NCBI GenBank assembly: GCA_007121455.1
Contig: SKKN01000044.1
Location: 1 to 53,755 of the forward strand
Source of the DNA: Gemmatimonadota bacterium
GTDB lineage: Bacteria > Gemmatimonadota > Gemmatimonadetes > Longimicrobiales > Gaopeijiaceae
Length of the DNA: 53,755 nt
Reading direction: 5' to 3'
A model generated the notes under the pieces. That model did not search any database, had not been told where the DNA came from, and saw nothing but the letters and a program-made list of their open reading frames with translations. The translations under genes and the position numbers were made by a program. This document shows positions 44,544 to 52,205 of this stretch, in pieces. How positions within the stretch are numbered: position 1 is the first letter of the stretch; each line of letters begins with the position of its first letter.

Positions 44544-45634
44544 CCGAGGAGGCGTCTTCGACAGGTTCGGACCCCCAGAAAGGTGCGCGTGAACGCCGCG
44601 CCCGGATCCTCCGCAGCGGAATTCGCCGGCTGGATCGCAGGTGGCGGGATCGGTCGGAGGAACCGCGCGGCGCGCTACGGGCGGCTCTGGCCCCGGTCGT
44701 TCGCGCAGTGAGACAAATCGATGTCGCCCCTCCAAACGTCGAACATGATGATCCTGGCGAGCTCGTCCTTCGGAGGGCCGTCCTGGACGAGCTTCGGGGC
44801 GTGCTACTGGAGGGCACCGACGGTGTCGGTGTGGGTACCGAATGGCATCGTGAGCGCCTCGGACTGCTTCGCCGGCTCGAGGCGGTCCGAGTTGCGTTGG
44901 AGCCGACGCATCGCGGACGGTTTGCGGATGCCCTCATCGGGCCACACGGCCTCGGGCTCGCGCTCGGCGTCACCCACGATCTCCGTTCGCCGCTCACATC
45001 GATCCTCTTTCTCTCCGATGCGCTCAGGAGTGGCAGCAGCGGTCGCCTGAACGACCTGCAACGGCGCCAGGTCGAGCTCCTCCATAGCGCGGGCCGCAGC
45101 ATGCTGTCCCTGGTGAACGATGTCGTCGACGCCTCCGCTCCGACACCGGAACGCGCTGAAGAGGTGGAGCCGTTCTTCGTCGAGGAGGTGCTGCGCTCCG
45201 TGGCGGACCTCGTCGCCCCGATCGCGGAAGCGAAGGCGCTCGAGTTGAGGCTGGCCGTTCCGGAGCTTGGCGTCCGCCGTGGCAGGCCGCTCGAATTGGG
45301 ACGGGTCGTGCTCAACCTTGCAACGAACGCCGCCCGGTTCACCGACGACGGGTTCGTCGAGATACGTGCGCGCGCGACAGGACCTTCGTCCGTGAGATTC
45401 TGGGTGCGGGACACGGGTCGCGGCTTGCCCCCCGGGATGAAGCAGAAGCTGTCCCTTCCCTTTCGGACGATGCCGGGAGGAAGGGGATACCGATTCTCCT
45501 CTTCCGGGTTGGGCCTTACGATCGTCTGTTCGCTTCTCGACCTGATGGGCTCGACCCTGGAGGTCGAAACCTGGCCAGGGGAGGGAACGACCTTTTCGTT
45601 CTCGTTGGAACTTCCGGTCAGATCGGTGGCGTAG
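44540..45634 (+). CDS. Soluble sensor histidine kinase paired with the NtrC-like regulator
   Basis: The 364-residue protein starts at GTG 44540, inside the stop of the regulator gene (GTGA overlap). It has no membrane segment. An N-terminal region of about 135 residues is rich in Arg and Leu and matches no known sensor. The HisKA motif THDLRSPLTSILFLSDAL has His146; the HATPase part has NLATNAARF, RDTGRGLPPGM and SSSGLGLTIVCSLL. It should phosphorylate Asp83 of the upstream regulator. The stimulus is unknown. Confidence 0.92.
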   Translation: MTEEASSTGSDPQKGARERRARILRSGIRRLDRRWRDRSEEPRGALRAALAPVVRAVRQIDVAPPNVEHDDPGELVLRRAVLDELRGVLLEGTDGVGVGTEWHRERLGLLRRLEAVRVALEPTHRGRFADALIGPHGLGLALGVTHDLRSPLTSILFLSDALRSGSSGRLNDLQRRQVELLHSAGRSMLSLVNDVVDASAPTPERAEEVEPFFVEEVLRSVADLVAPIAEAKALELRLAVPELGVRRGRPLELGRVVLNLATNAARFTDDGFVEIRARATGPSSVRFWVRDTGRGLPPGMKQKLSLPFRTMPGGRGYRFSSSGLGLTIVCSLLDLMGSTLEVETWPGEGTTFSFSLELPVRSVA

Positions 45635-45811
45635 CCATTCCTCCGATCGCTACCATGCCTCGATGTCGGCGAACCGTCCCGAAAGCCGGTCCAGCTCGTA
45701 CTGCGTGTGAACCCCGAGCAGACCGAGCGACCCCTATGGCGGTATAGTACAAGACGTCACTCACGATCCGAGGCTCGCTCGAGGGTCGCCCGGCAGAGGG
45801 GGAGGTCTCAC

Positions 45812-46392
45812 GTGAAGGAAGCGCTGGTGCTGCGGTGGTGGGTCGTCGCCCTCCGTGGAGTCGCTGCGGTCTCAGTGGGATCGCCGCGCTTGGATGGCCT
45901 CGACGGACCTTCGACATCCTGATCTTTCTCGTCGGAGCGCTCCTGCTGCTGGATGGAGCGCTGGCGGCGCTCTCCGTGTTCCGCTCACGCACCGGTGCGC
46001 GCAGCCTCCGCTTCTACCTGTCTGTTCTCGAAGGTGTGGTAGGAGTTGCGGCGGGCATTGCGATCCTCGTCCTTCCGGAGCTATCTCGGCTCGTTCTCAT
46101 CTACATGGCCGCAGGCTGGGCTCTGATCACGGGCGTACTGACGCTCGGAGTTGCCCGGCGGCTCCGACGGGTCGTGGACGGCGAGTGGATTCTGGCCGCG
46201 AGCGGTGGGCTATCCGTTGCGTTCGGGGTGCTGCTTGCCCTGCAGCCCGCCATCGAGGCTGCGACGTTGATGTGGATGCTCGGCGCGTACGCCCTGACGT
46301 TCGGGGTCCTGCTTCTCGCACTGGGTTATCGGCTTCGGATCTGGACGGCCGACACGGGTCTTGACTCATCGGAACCGGAGGCCCGGCGATAG
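45812..46392 (+). pseudogene. DUF308/HdeD-family membrane protein with a frameshift
   Basis: The GTG at 45812 follows GGGGGAGG and the frame begins VKEALVLRWWVVALRGVAAV, exactly the first helix of DUF308/HdeD proteins. Near 45872-45880 the continuation LSGIAALGWPRRTFDILIFLVGALLLLDGALAAL lies in another frame, and from there the gene runs to 46392 with about five more helices. One base lost or gained around TCTCAGTGGG restores the usual family sequence. It is therefore a recent pseudogene or an assembly error. HdeD proteins are stress-related inner-membrane proteins. Confidence 0.8.
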
Positions 46393-46403
46393 GACTCCGG
46401 GCC
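46380..46403. terminator. Small hairpin at the end of the DUF308 gene
   Basis: GGCCCGG (46380-46386) pairs with CCGGGCC (46397-46403) around a 10-nt loop that contains the stop codon. No T-run follows. It is a weak candidate for ending transcription between convergent genes. Confidence 0.3.
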
Positions 46404-46428
46404 GAGCAGGGTCTCGGGGTTGACCGGC

Positions 46429-47052
46429 TCAGCGAGGATGGTGTCCGGAAATGAGGGGATCACCCGGCCCCGAACCGGGAACTCCGCCGGGTTGCCCGAA
46501 GTCCGTGAGCTGAATGAGAAGGAACGCGAAGACCGCTGTCCCTACGATCCCTCCACGGAGCGCATTGCGGCGCCGTTGCTCATGGATCTGGCCTCGGAAT
46601 CCTTCATCGAACGCGGCGACCAGATCCGAATCGCCTTCGGCAGCGGCATCGCGGACCTCCTCCGGGTCGGGGGTAGGGCGTGTGCCTGCGACGTAGGCCA
46701 CCAGTCCGGCACCGAGGGGGCCTCCGACTGTCCCGGCGAGGAACCCGCGGCCAAACCATGCTCGGGTGCCGATATCTTCAGCGGCTGCTACGCCCGAGAG
46801 TCGTGCCCGCTCCCGTGCCGTTGCCGCTTCGAGCGTGTCGGCGGGCAGGACCGGATGATCGTACAGCATCCCGGAGTCGAAGGGTCGCAGCGCCAAGATG
46901 GCGGAGCTTCCCCGCTGCACCACATCGTGGGACGGAGCCCGTGCTTCAGCGCCGGGTGAGATCTGCGCAGCCAGCGGATCGGTTCCGCCGACGAACGGAA
47001 CCGTGGAGAGCGCGAACAGGCAGGCGGCCAGCGCGAGGGTTTTCAACGTCAC
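46429..47052 (-). CDS. Exported protein of unknown function, second gene of a pair
   Basis: The 207-residue protein has a signal peptide (MTLKTLALAACLFALSTVPFVGGTDPLAAQ), a soluble part (HDVVQRGSSAILALRPFDSGMLYDHPVLPADTLEAATARERARLSGVAAAEDIGTRAWFGRGFLAGTVGGPLGAGLVAYVAG) and one hydrophobic helix near the end (GGIVGTAVFAFLLIQL). GTG 47052 overlaps the preceding stop (GTGA), so the pair is translationally coupled. No family is recognised. The Gly-rich middle could insert in the membrane. Confidence 0.7.
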   Translation of the reverse strand: MTLKTLALAACLFALSTVPFVGGTDPLAAQISPGAEARAPSHDVVQRGSSAILALRPFDSGMLYDHPVLPADTLEAATARERARLSGVAAAEDIGTRAWFGRGFLAGTVGGPLGAGLVAYVAGTRPTPDPEEVRDAAAEGDSDLVAAFDEGFRGQIHEQRRRNALRGGIVGTAVFAFLLIQLTDFGQPGGVPGSGPGDPLISGHHPR

Positions 47053-47576
47053 CTCGGGCCTCCCCCTCCTCCTCTCGGCGCGGCCTCCATCGCCGGCTTG
47101 CAGAGGACGAGGATATTGTACCGCTCCTCCCCGAACTCCGGTACGACCTCAGTACTCACCTCGAGGTCCGCAGGGGTCCCGAGATGACCTGCCGTGTAAA
47201 AGTTGAAGAGGCAATCGGACTCCTCCATCCGGAACCTCAGGGAGGCTTCGCCCGGAGCGTCTCGGGGGTCGGGCGTCCGCGTCCAGCCCGCAGCCTGGAG
47301 CCGCTGGTAGAAGACCGTCGACTCTTCATCCAGGTCGGGAGCGGTGACGATCCCCGCAGCCGTGACCCGGCAGCCCGGGACCTCCTGCTGGGTACGCCAG
47401 TCCTGGATGGTATCCGGCTCCGTCATCGTGAGCATCTGCCGGTCGTCGGTCAGAAACTCCTCGGCAGCCGCGCAGTGATGTTCTTCCTGAGCGGACAACT
47501 CGTGCGGCCCGGCGATGGCAATCGCCACCAACGCGCCTCCAAGGAGGGCTGAGATCGCCACGGTTCTACAGTCCAT
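47049..47576 (-). CDS. Exported cysteine-containing protein of unknown function
   Basis: ATG 47576 has GAGGAGA upstream. The 175-residue protein has a signal peptide (VAISALLGGALVAIAIAGPHELSAQ). The mature part has five Cys, one near the mature N-terminus (EEHHCAAAEEFL) and others at VPGCRVTAAG, ESDCLFNFYTAG and LVLCKP, consistent with extracytoplasmic disulfides. The FYQRLQAAGWTRTPDPRDAPGEASLRFRMEESDCLFNFY segment resembles small secreted binding domains, but I assign no family. It is coupled to the next gene and lies 44 bp after the exported aldolase stop. Confidence 0.7.
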   Translation of the reverse strand: MDCRTVAISALLGGALVAIAIAGPHELSAQEEHHCAAAEEFLTDDRQMLTMTEPDTIQDWRTQQEVPGCRVTAAGIVTAPDLDEESTVFYQRLQAAGWTRTPDPRDAPGEASLRFRMEESDCLFNFYTAGHLGTPADLEVSTEVVPEFGEERYNILVLCKPAMEAAPRGGGGGPR

Positions 47577-47620
47577 ACGGTCTCCTCGTGCACCGGGAAA
47601 TGCCATGGGTCCGACCGTTA

Positions 47621-48529
47621 TCAAGGACGTCCCGCGGCTTCTCTTCCGAGCTGCAGCGCATCGCCGCCGGCGATGATGACCCGGAAGCCCTGCTCGACCC
47701 TCTTTAGTACATTATCAGGCCCCGCCGTGATCCCGCACGGCACGTCGTGCTCCAGGCATGCCGCGAGCACGGTCTGAATCGCCTCCTCCACTCTCTCCTG
47801 GTCGCCTCTGTAGTACACCCCTAAATCACCGGGTGCCGGAACCACGACGGAAACGCCGGGAACCTGCACGATCTCGTCGATATTGCGAACGCCCTCTCCA
47901 TTCTCGATGAGGAGAAGGTTCAGGAGCTCCCCCCTCGGGCTCAGTCCCCAGGGGTCGGCCAGCTCGAGGTATTCCGCGCGGTCGACGCCCCACAGTCGCA
48001 GCGCGTTGCCCGGACCAGCCCCGCGTTCTCCAGGTGGGTTCGGGTTGGCCGCGTCCTGCGGCTGAGCGTAGCGCATCGCGCGAACCACATTTTCCGCCTG
48101 CTCGGCGTTCTCTATGAAGGGGGCGATGATTCCATGGACGCCCTGGTCGAGGAGGTTCTTGATGATCCACTGATTCATCTCACGGCCGTTCACCGGAATC
48201 CTGACCATCACCGGATGCTCCGTCCCCGGCCGCCCTCGCTCAAGGATCTGTGCAGGGTCGAGCATGTATTGGAGAAACACGCTCAACTGCGTCATGTCGA
48301 ACGGGCGATGCTCCATGTCGTAGAAGAGGAAGTCGATTTCGGGGTTCCGAACCATCTCTGCCGCTCCCTCGGGGCTCCGGTGCGGAACCGAGGATCCGAA
48401 CACGACTTCGCCTTCGTCGAGGAGGCGGACGAGCTCGATGAACCGTTCACCCTCCTGAGCTTCGAGCGGCGGAGCCGTCGCCACCGAGAGGAGAAGGACG
48501 GCCGCGGGGATGATGCTGCGATAGTTCAT
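47621..48529 (-). CDS. Exported HpcH/HpaI-family aldolase-like protein, active site intact
   Basis: The 302-residue protein starts MNYRSIIPAAVLLLSVATAPPLEAQ, a signal peptide, which is unusual because HpcH/HpaI class II aldolases are cytosolic. The aldolase barrel retains key residues by comparison with HpaI: His74 (YDMEHRPF), Arg110 (VMVRIP), metal Glu209 (LLIENGEG) and metal Asp235 (PAPGDLGV). The family retro-aldol cleaves 4-hydroxy-2-oxo acids to pyruvate or glyoxylate plus an aldehyde. In the periplasm it might act on lignin-, sugar- or wall-derived oxo acids. A related, degenerate copy is encoded 0.7 kb away on the same strand. Confidence 0.88.
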   Translation of the reverse strand: MNYRSIIPAAVLLLSVATAPPLEAQEGERFIELVRLLDEGEVVFGSSVPHRSPEGAAEMVRNPEIDFLFYDMEHRPFDMTQLSVFLQYMLDPAQILERGRPGTEHPVMVRIPVNGREMNQWIIKNLLDQGVHGIIAPFIENAEQAENVVRAMRYAQPQDAANPNPPGERGAGPGNALRLWGVDRAEYLELADPWGLSPRGELLNLLLIENGEGVRNIDEIVQVPGVSVVVPAPGDLGVYYRGDQERVEEAIQTVLAACLEHDVPCGITAGPDNVLKRVEQGFRVIIAGGDALQLGREAAGRP

Positions 48530-48759
48530 GACGGTCTCCAGGGCATGAATGCGGGTGTGCCGACGCGACTCCAAGGATGCTCGTACCACTGCTCCAGGTC
48601 CCTGCCATACTCCACGCCGGTCGCCCGAATCGCAAGCGAGCGGACGCCCTTGACGCACAGTGTGAGTGGAACAATGGTTCGAAAGAGGAGTAGCGCGAAA
48701 CGAACGAAAGGGCGTGATCCCGCCCAACAAGGTTCCTTCAAATCGCTGGGTGGTGTGCC

Positions 48760-49125
48760 ATGACTGTGGATCCTACGAACGCTCCTTCGACGGACGAAAC
48801 CATCGGGCCGGAGGACCTCCATGCGGAGGTCGAGCGCTGGGGCCGAGACACGGCCGAAGGGGAACCCCGTGTGGTTCGGGTCGGATATCTCTATTCGGAC
48901 GACCAGCATGACCTCGACACCGGCAGCCACTTGGACCTGATCATCCTGGTCGAAGAGTTCGACCTTCCCCCGGCGGAACGGGTCGGGATGTGGGACCTTG
49001 GCGCCGTCCCCCTTCCGGCACAGGCACTCGTCTACACGATGGACGAGTGGTCGGAGTTGATGGAAGTCGAGTTCGGTCTTGGACAGCGGTTGAGAGAGCA
49101 GACGGTCTGGGCCTACGAGCGCTGA
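48760..49125 (+). CDS. Nucleotidyltransferase-like (MNT/Pol-beta fold) small protein
   Basis: The 121-residue protein reads VVRVGYLYSDDQHDLDTGSHLDLIILVEEF, which resembles the GS...DLDL core of minimal nucleotidyltransferases, but the first Gly-Ser is Gly-Tyr and only one Asp of the DxD pair is clear (HLDLI). Catalytic competence is doubtful. MNT proteins usually pair with HEPN toxins as antitoxins; no HEPN gene is adjacent, so it may be an orphan or an independent enzyme. A strong terminator follows it. Confidence 0.6.
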   Translation: MTVDPTNAPSTDETIGPEDLHAEVERWGRDTAEGEPRVVRVGYLYSDDQHDLDTGSHLDLIILVEEFDLPPAERVGMWDLGAVPLPAQALVYTMDEWSELMEVEFGLGQRLREQTVWAYER

Positions 49126-49153
49126 CCCGGGAGCGGGTGGAGCGAGATGTTCG

Positions 49154-49183
49154 AGCCGGGGAGGTCTATCGATCTCCCCGGCT
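49154..49183. terminator. Terminator between convergent nucleotidyltransferase-like and aldolase genes
   Basis: AGCCGGGGAG (49154-49163) and CTCCCCGGCT (49174-49183) form a 10-bp perfect stem around a 10-nt loop, with TTT at the plus-strand end. It sits between the two convergent stops (49125 and 49203) and can serve both. Confidence 0.75.
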
Positions 49184-49202
49184 TTCGTATGTGGGCGGCG
49201 GG

Positions 49203-50075
49203 CTAACGTGAAGACACCGCTCGCCCGATCTCGATGACCTCGTCCGCCTGCGGGCCACTCGCCAGGAGGGCCAGGAATCCCTGCTGGATCCGCTGGTCCA
49301 CGTTCTCGGCATTTGCCGTGATCATGTTGGGAAGGCCCGCTCGCCTTGCTTCCTCGAGCACGTGCTGCGTGCCTTCTTCCGCGGCCTCCCGGTCTCCACC
49401 GAGGGCGCCCGTCAGGCTTCCGATCCCGCAGGCGAGGATGCTGTAGCCCGGCAGGTCCGCGATCGGCCCGGCCTGCGCCACCGCATCGGGGTCCTCGAGC
49501 ATGAACATGGCGATCGTCGTCCCCTCGGGGTTCGCTGGGGACCAGACGTCCGCCCCCGCATCTTCGAAGAAGCCTGCTGCTCGCCTTGCCTCCTCCACGT
49601 CCCGGATATGGGGGAGCACTACGCCGTCCGCCCCCAGATCCAGAATTTCCTCAATCCGGGCCCGCGTGACTTCGTCCCCCGCGTCCACCAATGGTGGAAT
49701 TCGAACAAGAAGGGCCGTGCGCTCATCGGCCTCGGCGGATCGCAGACCCTGGGAGATCCGTCTTACGACATCGGCGTCGTACTCCCGTTCCAGGTCGAGA
49801 AAGAGATAGTCGTAGAGGGGGTTTTGAGCCAGCCTTGCCCCTCCTTCCTCCGTAAACAAGCGGTCCGGGCCTTCGAACTCGCCGTCTTCGCCACGCGGTC
49901 GCTCATCCGGAACGAAGATTCCGAAGGCCGGAACTCCCCGCTCCCAGAGGTCGAGGACATCGGGACGTGGGGAGGGCGTGACCGATTCCTCCGTCTCGGC
50001 AGCAGGGGGCTCTGGATCGGCACAGGCTGCGGATGCGAAGAGCACGAGGACGAGGGTGAGTAGGCGACGGTGCAT
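49203..50075 (-). CDS. HpcH/HpaI-fold lipoprotein with lost catalytic residues
   Basis: ATG 50075 gives 290 residues with a lipobox ASAAC (Cys about 18). The fold follows HpcH/HpaI: YDYLFLDLEREYD, TALLVRIPPL, GADGVVLPHIRDVEEARRAAGF, AMFMLEDPDAV, GYSILACGIGSLTGALG. Compared with the intact copy at 47621, the catalytic His is replaced (DLEREYD versus DMEHRPF), and the metal Asp of the APGDLG segment is lost (GIGSLTG); the Arg and metal Glu remain. It could be a binding protein or a diverged enzyme. A 128-residue spacer rich in Glu and Pro follows the lipobox. Confidence 0.85.
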   Translation of the reverse strand: MHRRLLTLVLVLFASAACADPEPPAAETEESVTPSPRPDVLDLWERGVPAFGIFVPDERPRGEDGEFEGPDRLFTEEGGARLAQNPLYDYLFLDLEREYDADVVRRISQGLRSAEADERTALLVRIPPLVDAGDEVTRARIEEILDLGADGVVLPHIRDVEEARRAAGFFEDAGADVWSPANPEGTTIAMFMLEDPDAVAQAGPIADLPGYSILACGIGSLTGALGGDREAAEEGTQHVLEEARRAGLPNMITANAENVDQRIQQGFLALLASGPQADEVIEIGRAVSSR

Positions 50076-50173
50076 GAGCAGTCCGTGGGTCTCGAGGAGT
50101 CTTGGCAGCGTTCGAACAACTGAGCGGCCTGCATCGATCATGGGTGGCGGGTCCGGGTCTTCGCCAGGGTGCC

Positions 50174-50791
50174 TCAGGTCACACTTCGATGGGACTCGAC
50201 ATAGACCCCGATTCCCTTGCTGCAGCCTGGGAGATCCGTTGCGGTGCCGGAGACCCGGACGCGGTCTCCGACCTGGAGCTCACCCACTTCGCCGGTGAGA
50301 CAGTAGCGCTCCCCGTCGGGGCCCTTCATGGTCAGCCACTCGCGCCCGTCGTCGGTAATCTCACCGGTCGCTCCCAGAGTTCCATCCCGCGCCGTAACGT
50401 GGAACGGCGCCGAGGTCGCGACCGGGGCCTGCCCGGCGAGCTTGAGGAAGAAGTAGTACGTCTGGTCCTCGTCCGGCCAGTCTGGAACGGTCACCACCTC
50501 GCTGAGTCGTCCCTCCTCGTCCGTGGTGACCTGTTCGACCCACTGGTAGCCGGCCCGAAGGCCCCCGAAGGCGATCACCATGCCGGTGTTCGGCGCAAGT
50601 CCATCCATTTCCACGGTGACCTCCGCACCCCGCGTTCCGACGAGCGGCGAGACGGCGAGGGCGCCGAGCTCGAGCTCGGACTCAGCGGGCTCCTGAGCTC
50701 CGACACCGGGCCCGGCAAGCGCGGAGACGGTGAGGAGAGCCAACACGAAAACGACCCGAACGACCGGGATTCCTTCGGTGCGAGGACTCAC
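50174..50791 (-). CDS. Exported two-domain beta protein, partner of the Nramp-related transporter
   Basis: The GTG start at 50791 lies 13 bp after the transporter stop, so the genes are probably co-transcribed. The 205-residue protein has a signal peptide (VVRVVFVLALLTVSALAGPGVGAQ), an Ig/TIG-like domain (LAVSPLVGTRGAEVTVEMDGLAPNTGMVIAFGG) and a C-terminal DUF5818-like domain (DGTLGATGEITDDGREWLTMKGPDGERYCLTGEVGELQVGDRVRVSGTATDLPGCSKGIGVYVES) with two Cys. A role in metal or cell-surface homeostasis is only suggested by the neighbour. Confidence 0.75.
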   Translation of the reverse strand: MSPRTEGIPVVRVVFVLALLTVSALAGPGVGAQEPAESELELGALAVSPLVGTRGAEVTVEMDGLAPNTGMVIAFGGLRAGYQWVEQVTTDEEGRLSEVVTVPDWPDEDQTYYFFLKLAGQAPVATSAPFHVTARDGTLGATGEITDDGREWLTMKGPDGERYCLTGEVGELQVGDRVRVSGTATDLPGCSKGIGVYVESHRSVT

Positions 50792-50804
50792 GGTACACCT
50801 TCGC

Positions 50805-52103
50805 TCAGAGGAGAAGGCTCACGATGAAGACGAGCGCAATCGCGCTCATGAGGAACAGTCCCACCCATGAGAACGCTCTCATCCTGGAGCCCGGCTGGAA
50901 ACGACCCGGGACATGGTTTGCCGTCACGGCGCGCAGGTTGAGGTAGCCGAGGATCGGCGCCGTGAGGAACGACACGATCGTGGCGAAATCGACCATCGTG
51001 GTCAGGTTGCCCACGAAATATACGAAGACGAGGAAGGTGAGGAAGGCGAGTCCCACCAAGCTGATCCAGTACCCTCGGATCTCCCGCTCCTCCTTTGGCT
51101 CCTCGTCGACCCCCTCGAGGAGGGTCCGTACCGACCGAGCGATCGCGCGGGGGAACCCGTCCATCACCGTGAGGCTGGTCGAGAACATCGTCGTGAGCAC
51201 CGCGACGAGGATTACGGGCCGGGACCATCCGCCGAGGGTTTCGGCGTAGAGATCCACGAGCTGGAGCGAGAAGGCCGCTCCCTCCGGGCTGAAGCTCTCA
51301 CCCGACGCGTGCATCACGGTGGCTCCCAGCGTGAGGAACGCGAGGGCGATGAGGCTCGTCCCGATGTAGCCGATCCGGAAGTCGAGAAGTGCCTCGCCCA
51401 CGCTCGCCCGGATTCCCGAGGCCCGATCCTTCGCCAGCGTCCAGAGCGAGCTCCATACCGAGATGTCGATGGCGGATGGCATCCATCCGACGAGAGCCAG
51501 GATGAAGGCGAAGCGGATTGCGTCGCTGCCTTCGGCGAAGGGCCACGGTGCAATTTCGGCTTCGGGCACGCGCGGGAGCGTTGCGACGGCGGCGACGAGA
51601 GTGCAGATCGCCAGCACGAGCAGCACGATCTTGATCGTGCCATCGAGGGCTCGGAACCGACCGAACCAGAGAAGGAGAGCACAGGCCGAGAGCACCAGGC
51701 CGCCCATGACCGCCATCGACCAGTCCACCCCGAGGACGTGCGCGAAGACGAACGCCGTGAAGAGGACGACGGCCGATTGGATGACGACCCCGGTGGCGAG
51801 CGTGATCGTGAGGTAGACCCAGACAGCCCAGCGGCCGAGCCGGTAGTAGCCTTCCACGAGGCTCTCCCCCGTGGCTGCTGCGTAGCGCGGCCCGTACTCG
51901 AAAAAAGGATACTTCACCGCCAACGCAACCAGAACGATCCAAACGAGGCTGAAGCCACCCTCCCCTCCCGCGCGGGTCGACTGCACCAGGTGGGAAACCC
52001 CGATCGCCGCAGCGGCCCAGAGAAGACCTGGGCCGAACGTTTTCCAGAATCGGAGGAGCTTTCCCGCGCCGGCAGCGGGAATCTCTTCTCTTACTGTGGC
52101 CAT
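50805..52103 (-). CDS. Nramp-related divalent-metal transporter without the DPGN motif
   Basis: The 432-residue protein has about 11 membrane helices and Nramp-family layout, but TM1 reads FGPGLLWAAAAIGVSHLVQSTRAGG: the metal-binding DPGN is replaced by GVSH. TM6 reads VGWMPSAIDISVWSSL in place of MPHN. Such Nramp-related proteins (NRMT and other non-canonical branches) may carry Mg2+ or other substrates, so manganese/iron transport cannot be assumed. A strong T-tailed hairpin ends 18 bp before the start codon, with GAGGAG between them. Confidence 0.88.
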   Translation of the reverse strand: MATVREEIPAAGAGKLLRFWKTFGPGLLWAAAAIGVSHLVQSTRAGGEGGFSLVWIVLVALAVKYPFFEYGPRYAAATGESLVEGYYRLGRWAVWVYLTITLATGVVIQSAVVLFTAFVFAHVLGVDWSMAVMGGLVLSACALLLWFGRFRALDGTIKIVLLVLAICTLVAAVATLPRVPEAEIAPWPFAEGSDAIRFAFILALVGWMPSAIDISVWSSLWTLAKDRASGIRASVGEALLDFRIGYIGTSLIALAFLTLGATVMHASGESFSPEGAAFSLQLVDLYAETLGGWSRPVILVAVLTTMFSTSLTVMDGFPRAIARSVRTLLEGVDEEPKEEREIRGYWISLVGLAFLTFLVFVYFVGNLTTMVDFATIVSFLTAPILGYLNLRAVTANHVPGRFQPGSRMRAFSWVGLFLMSAIALVFIVSLLL

Positions 52104-52120
52104 CCACTTCTCCTCATCGA

Positions 52121-52170
52121 AAAAAACGCCCCGACCTCCGATCCCTGATGAAAGGATCGGAGGTCGGGGC
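52121..52170 (-). terminator. Intrinsic terminator after cytochrome c, just before the transporter
   Basis: A 17-bp perfect stem (52128-52144 with 52154-52170) with a 9-nt loop is followed on the minus strand by TTTTTT. This is a textbook intrinsic terminator for the cytochrome c gene. It ends only about 18 bp before the transporter start codon, so the transporter must have a promoter inside the stem region, use read-through, or be controlled by attenuation. Confidence 0.9.
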
Positions 52171-52205
52171 TAAGAACACACTCCGAGCACGCGTCGCCGC
52201 TGCCG

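Noticed and set aside
45650-45740. Minus-strand stretch reading LLGVHTQYELDRLSGRFADIEAW then stop
   Set aside because: It looks coding but is only about 29 codons with no start or partner; possibly a C-terminal relic, not enough to annotate.
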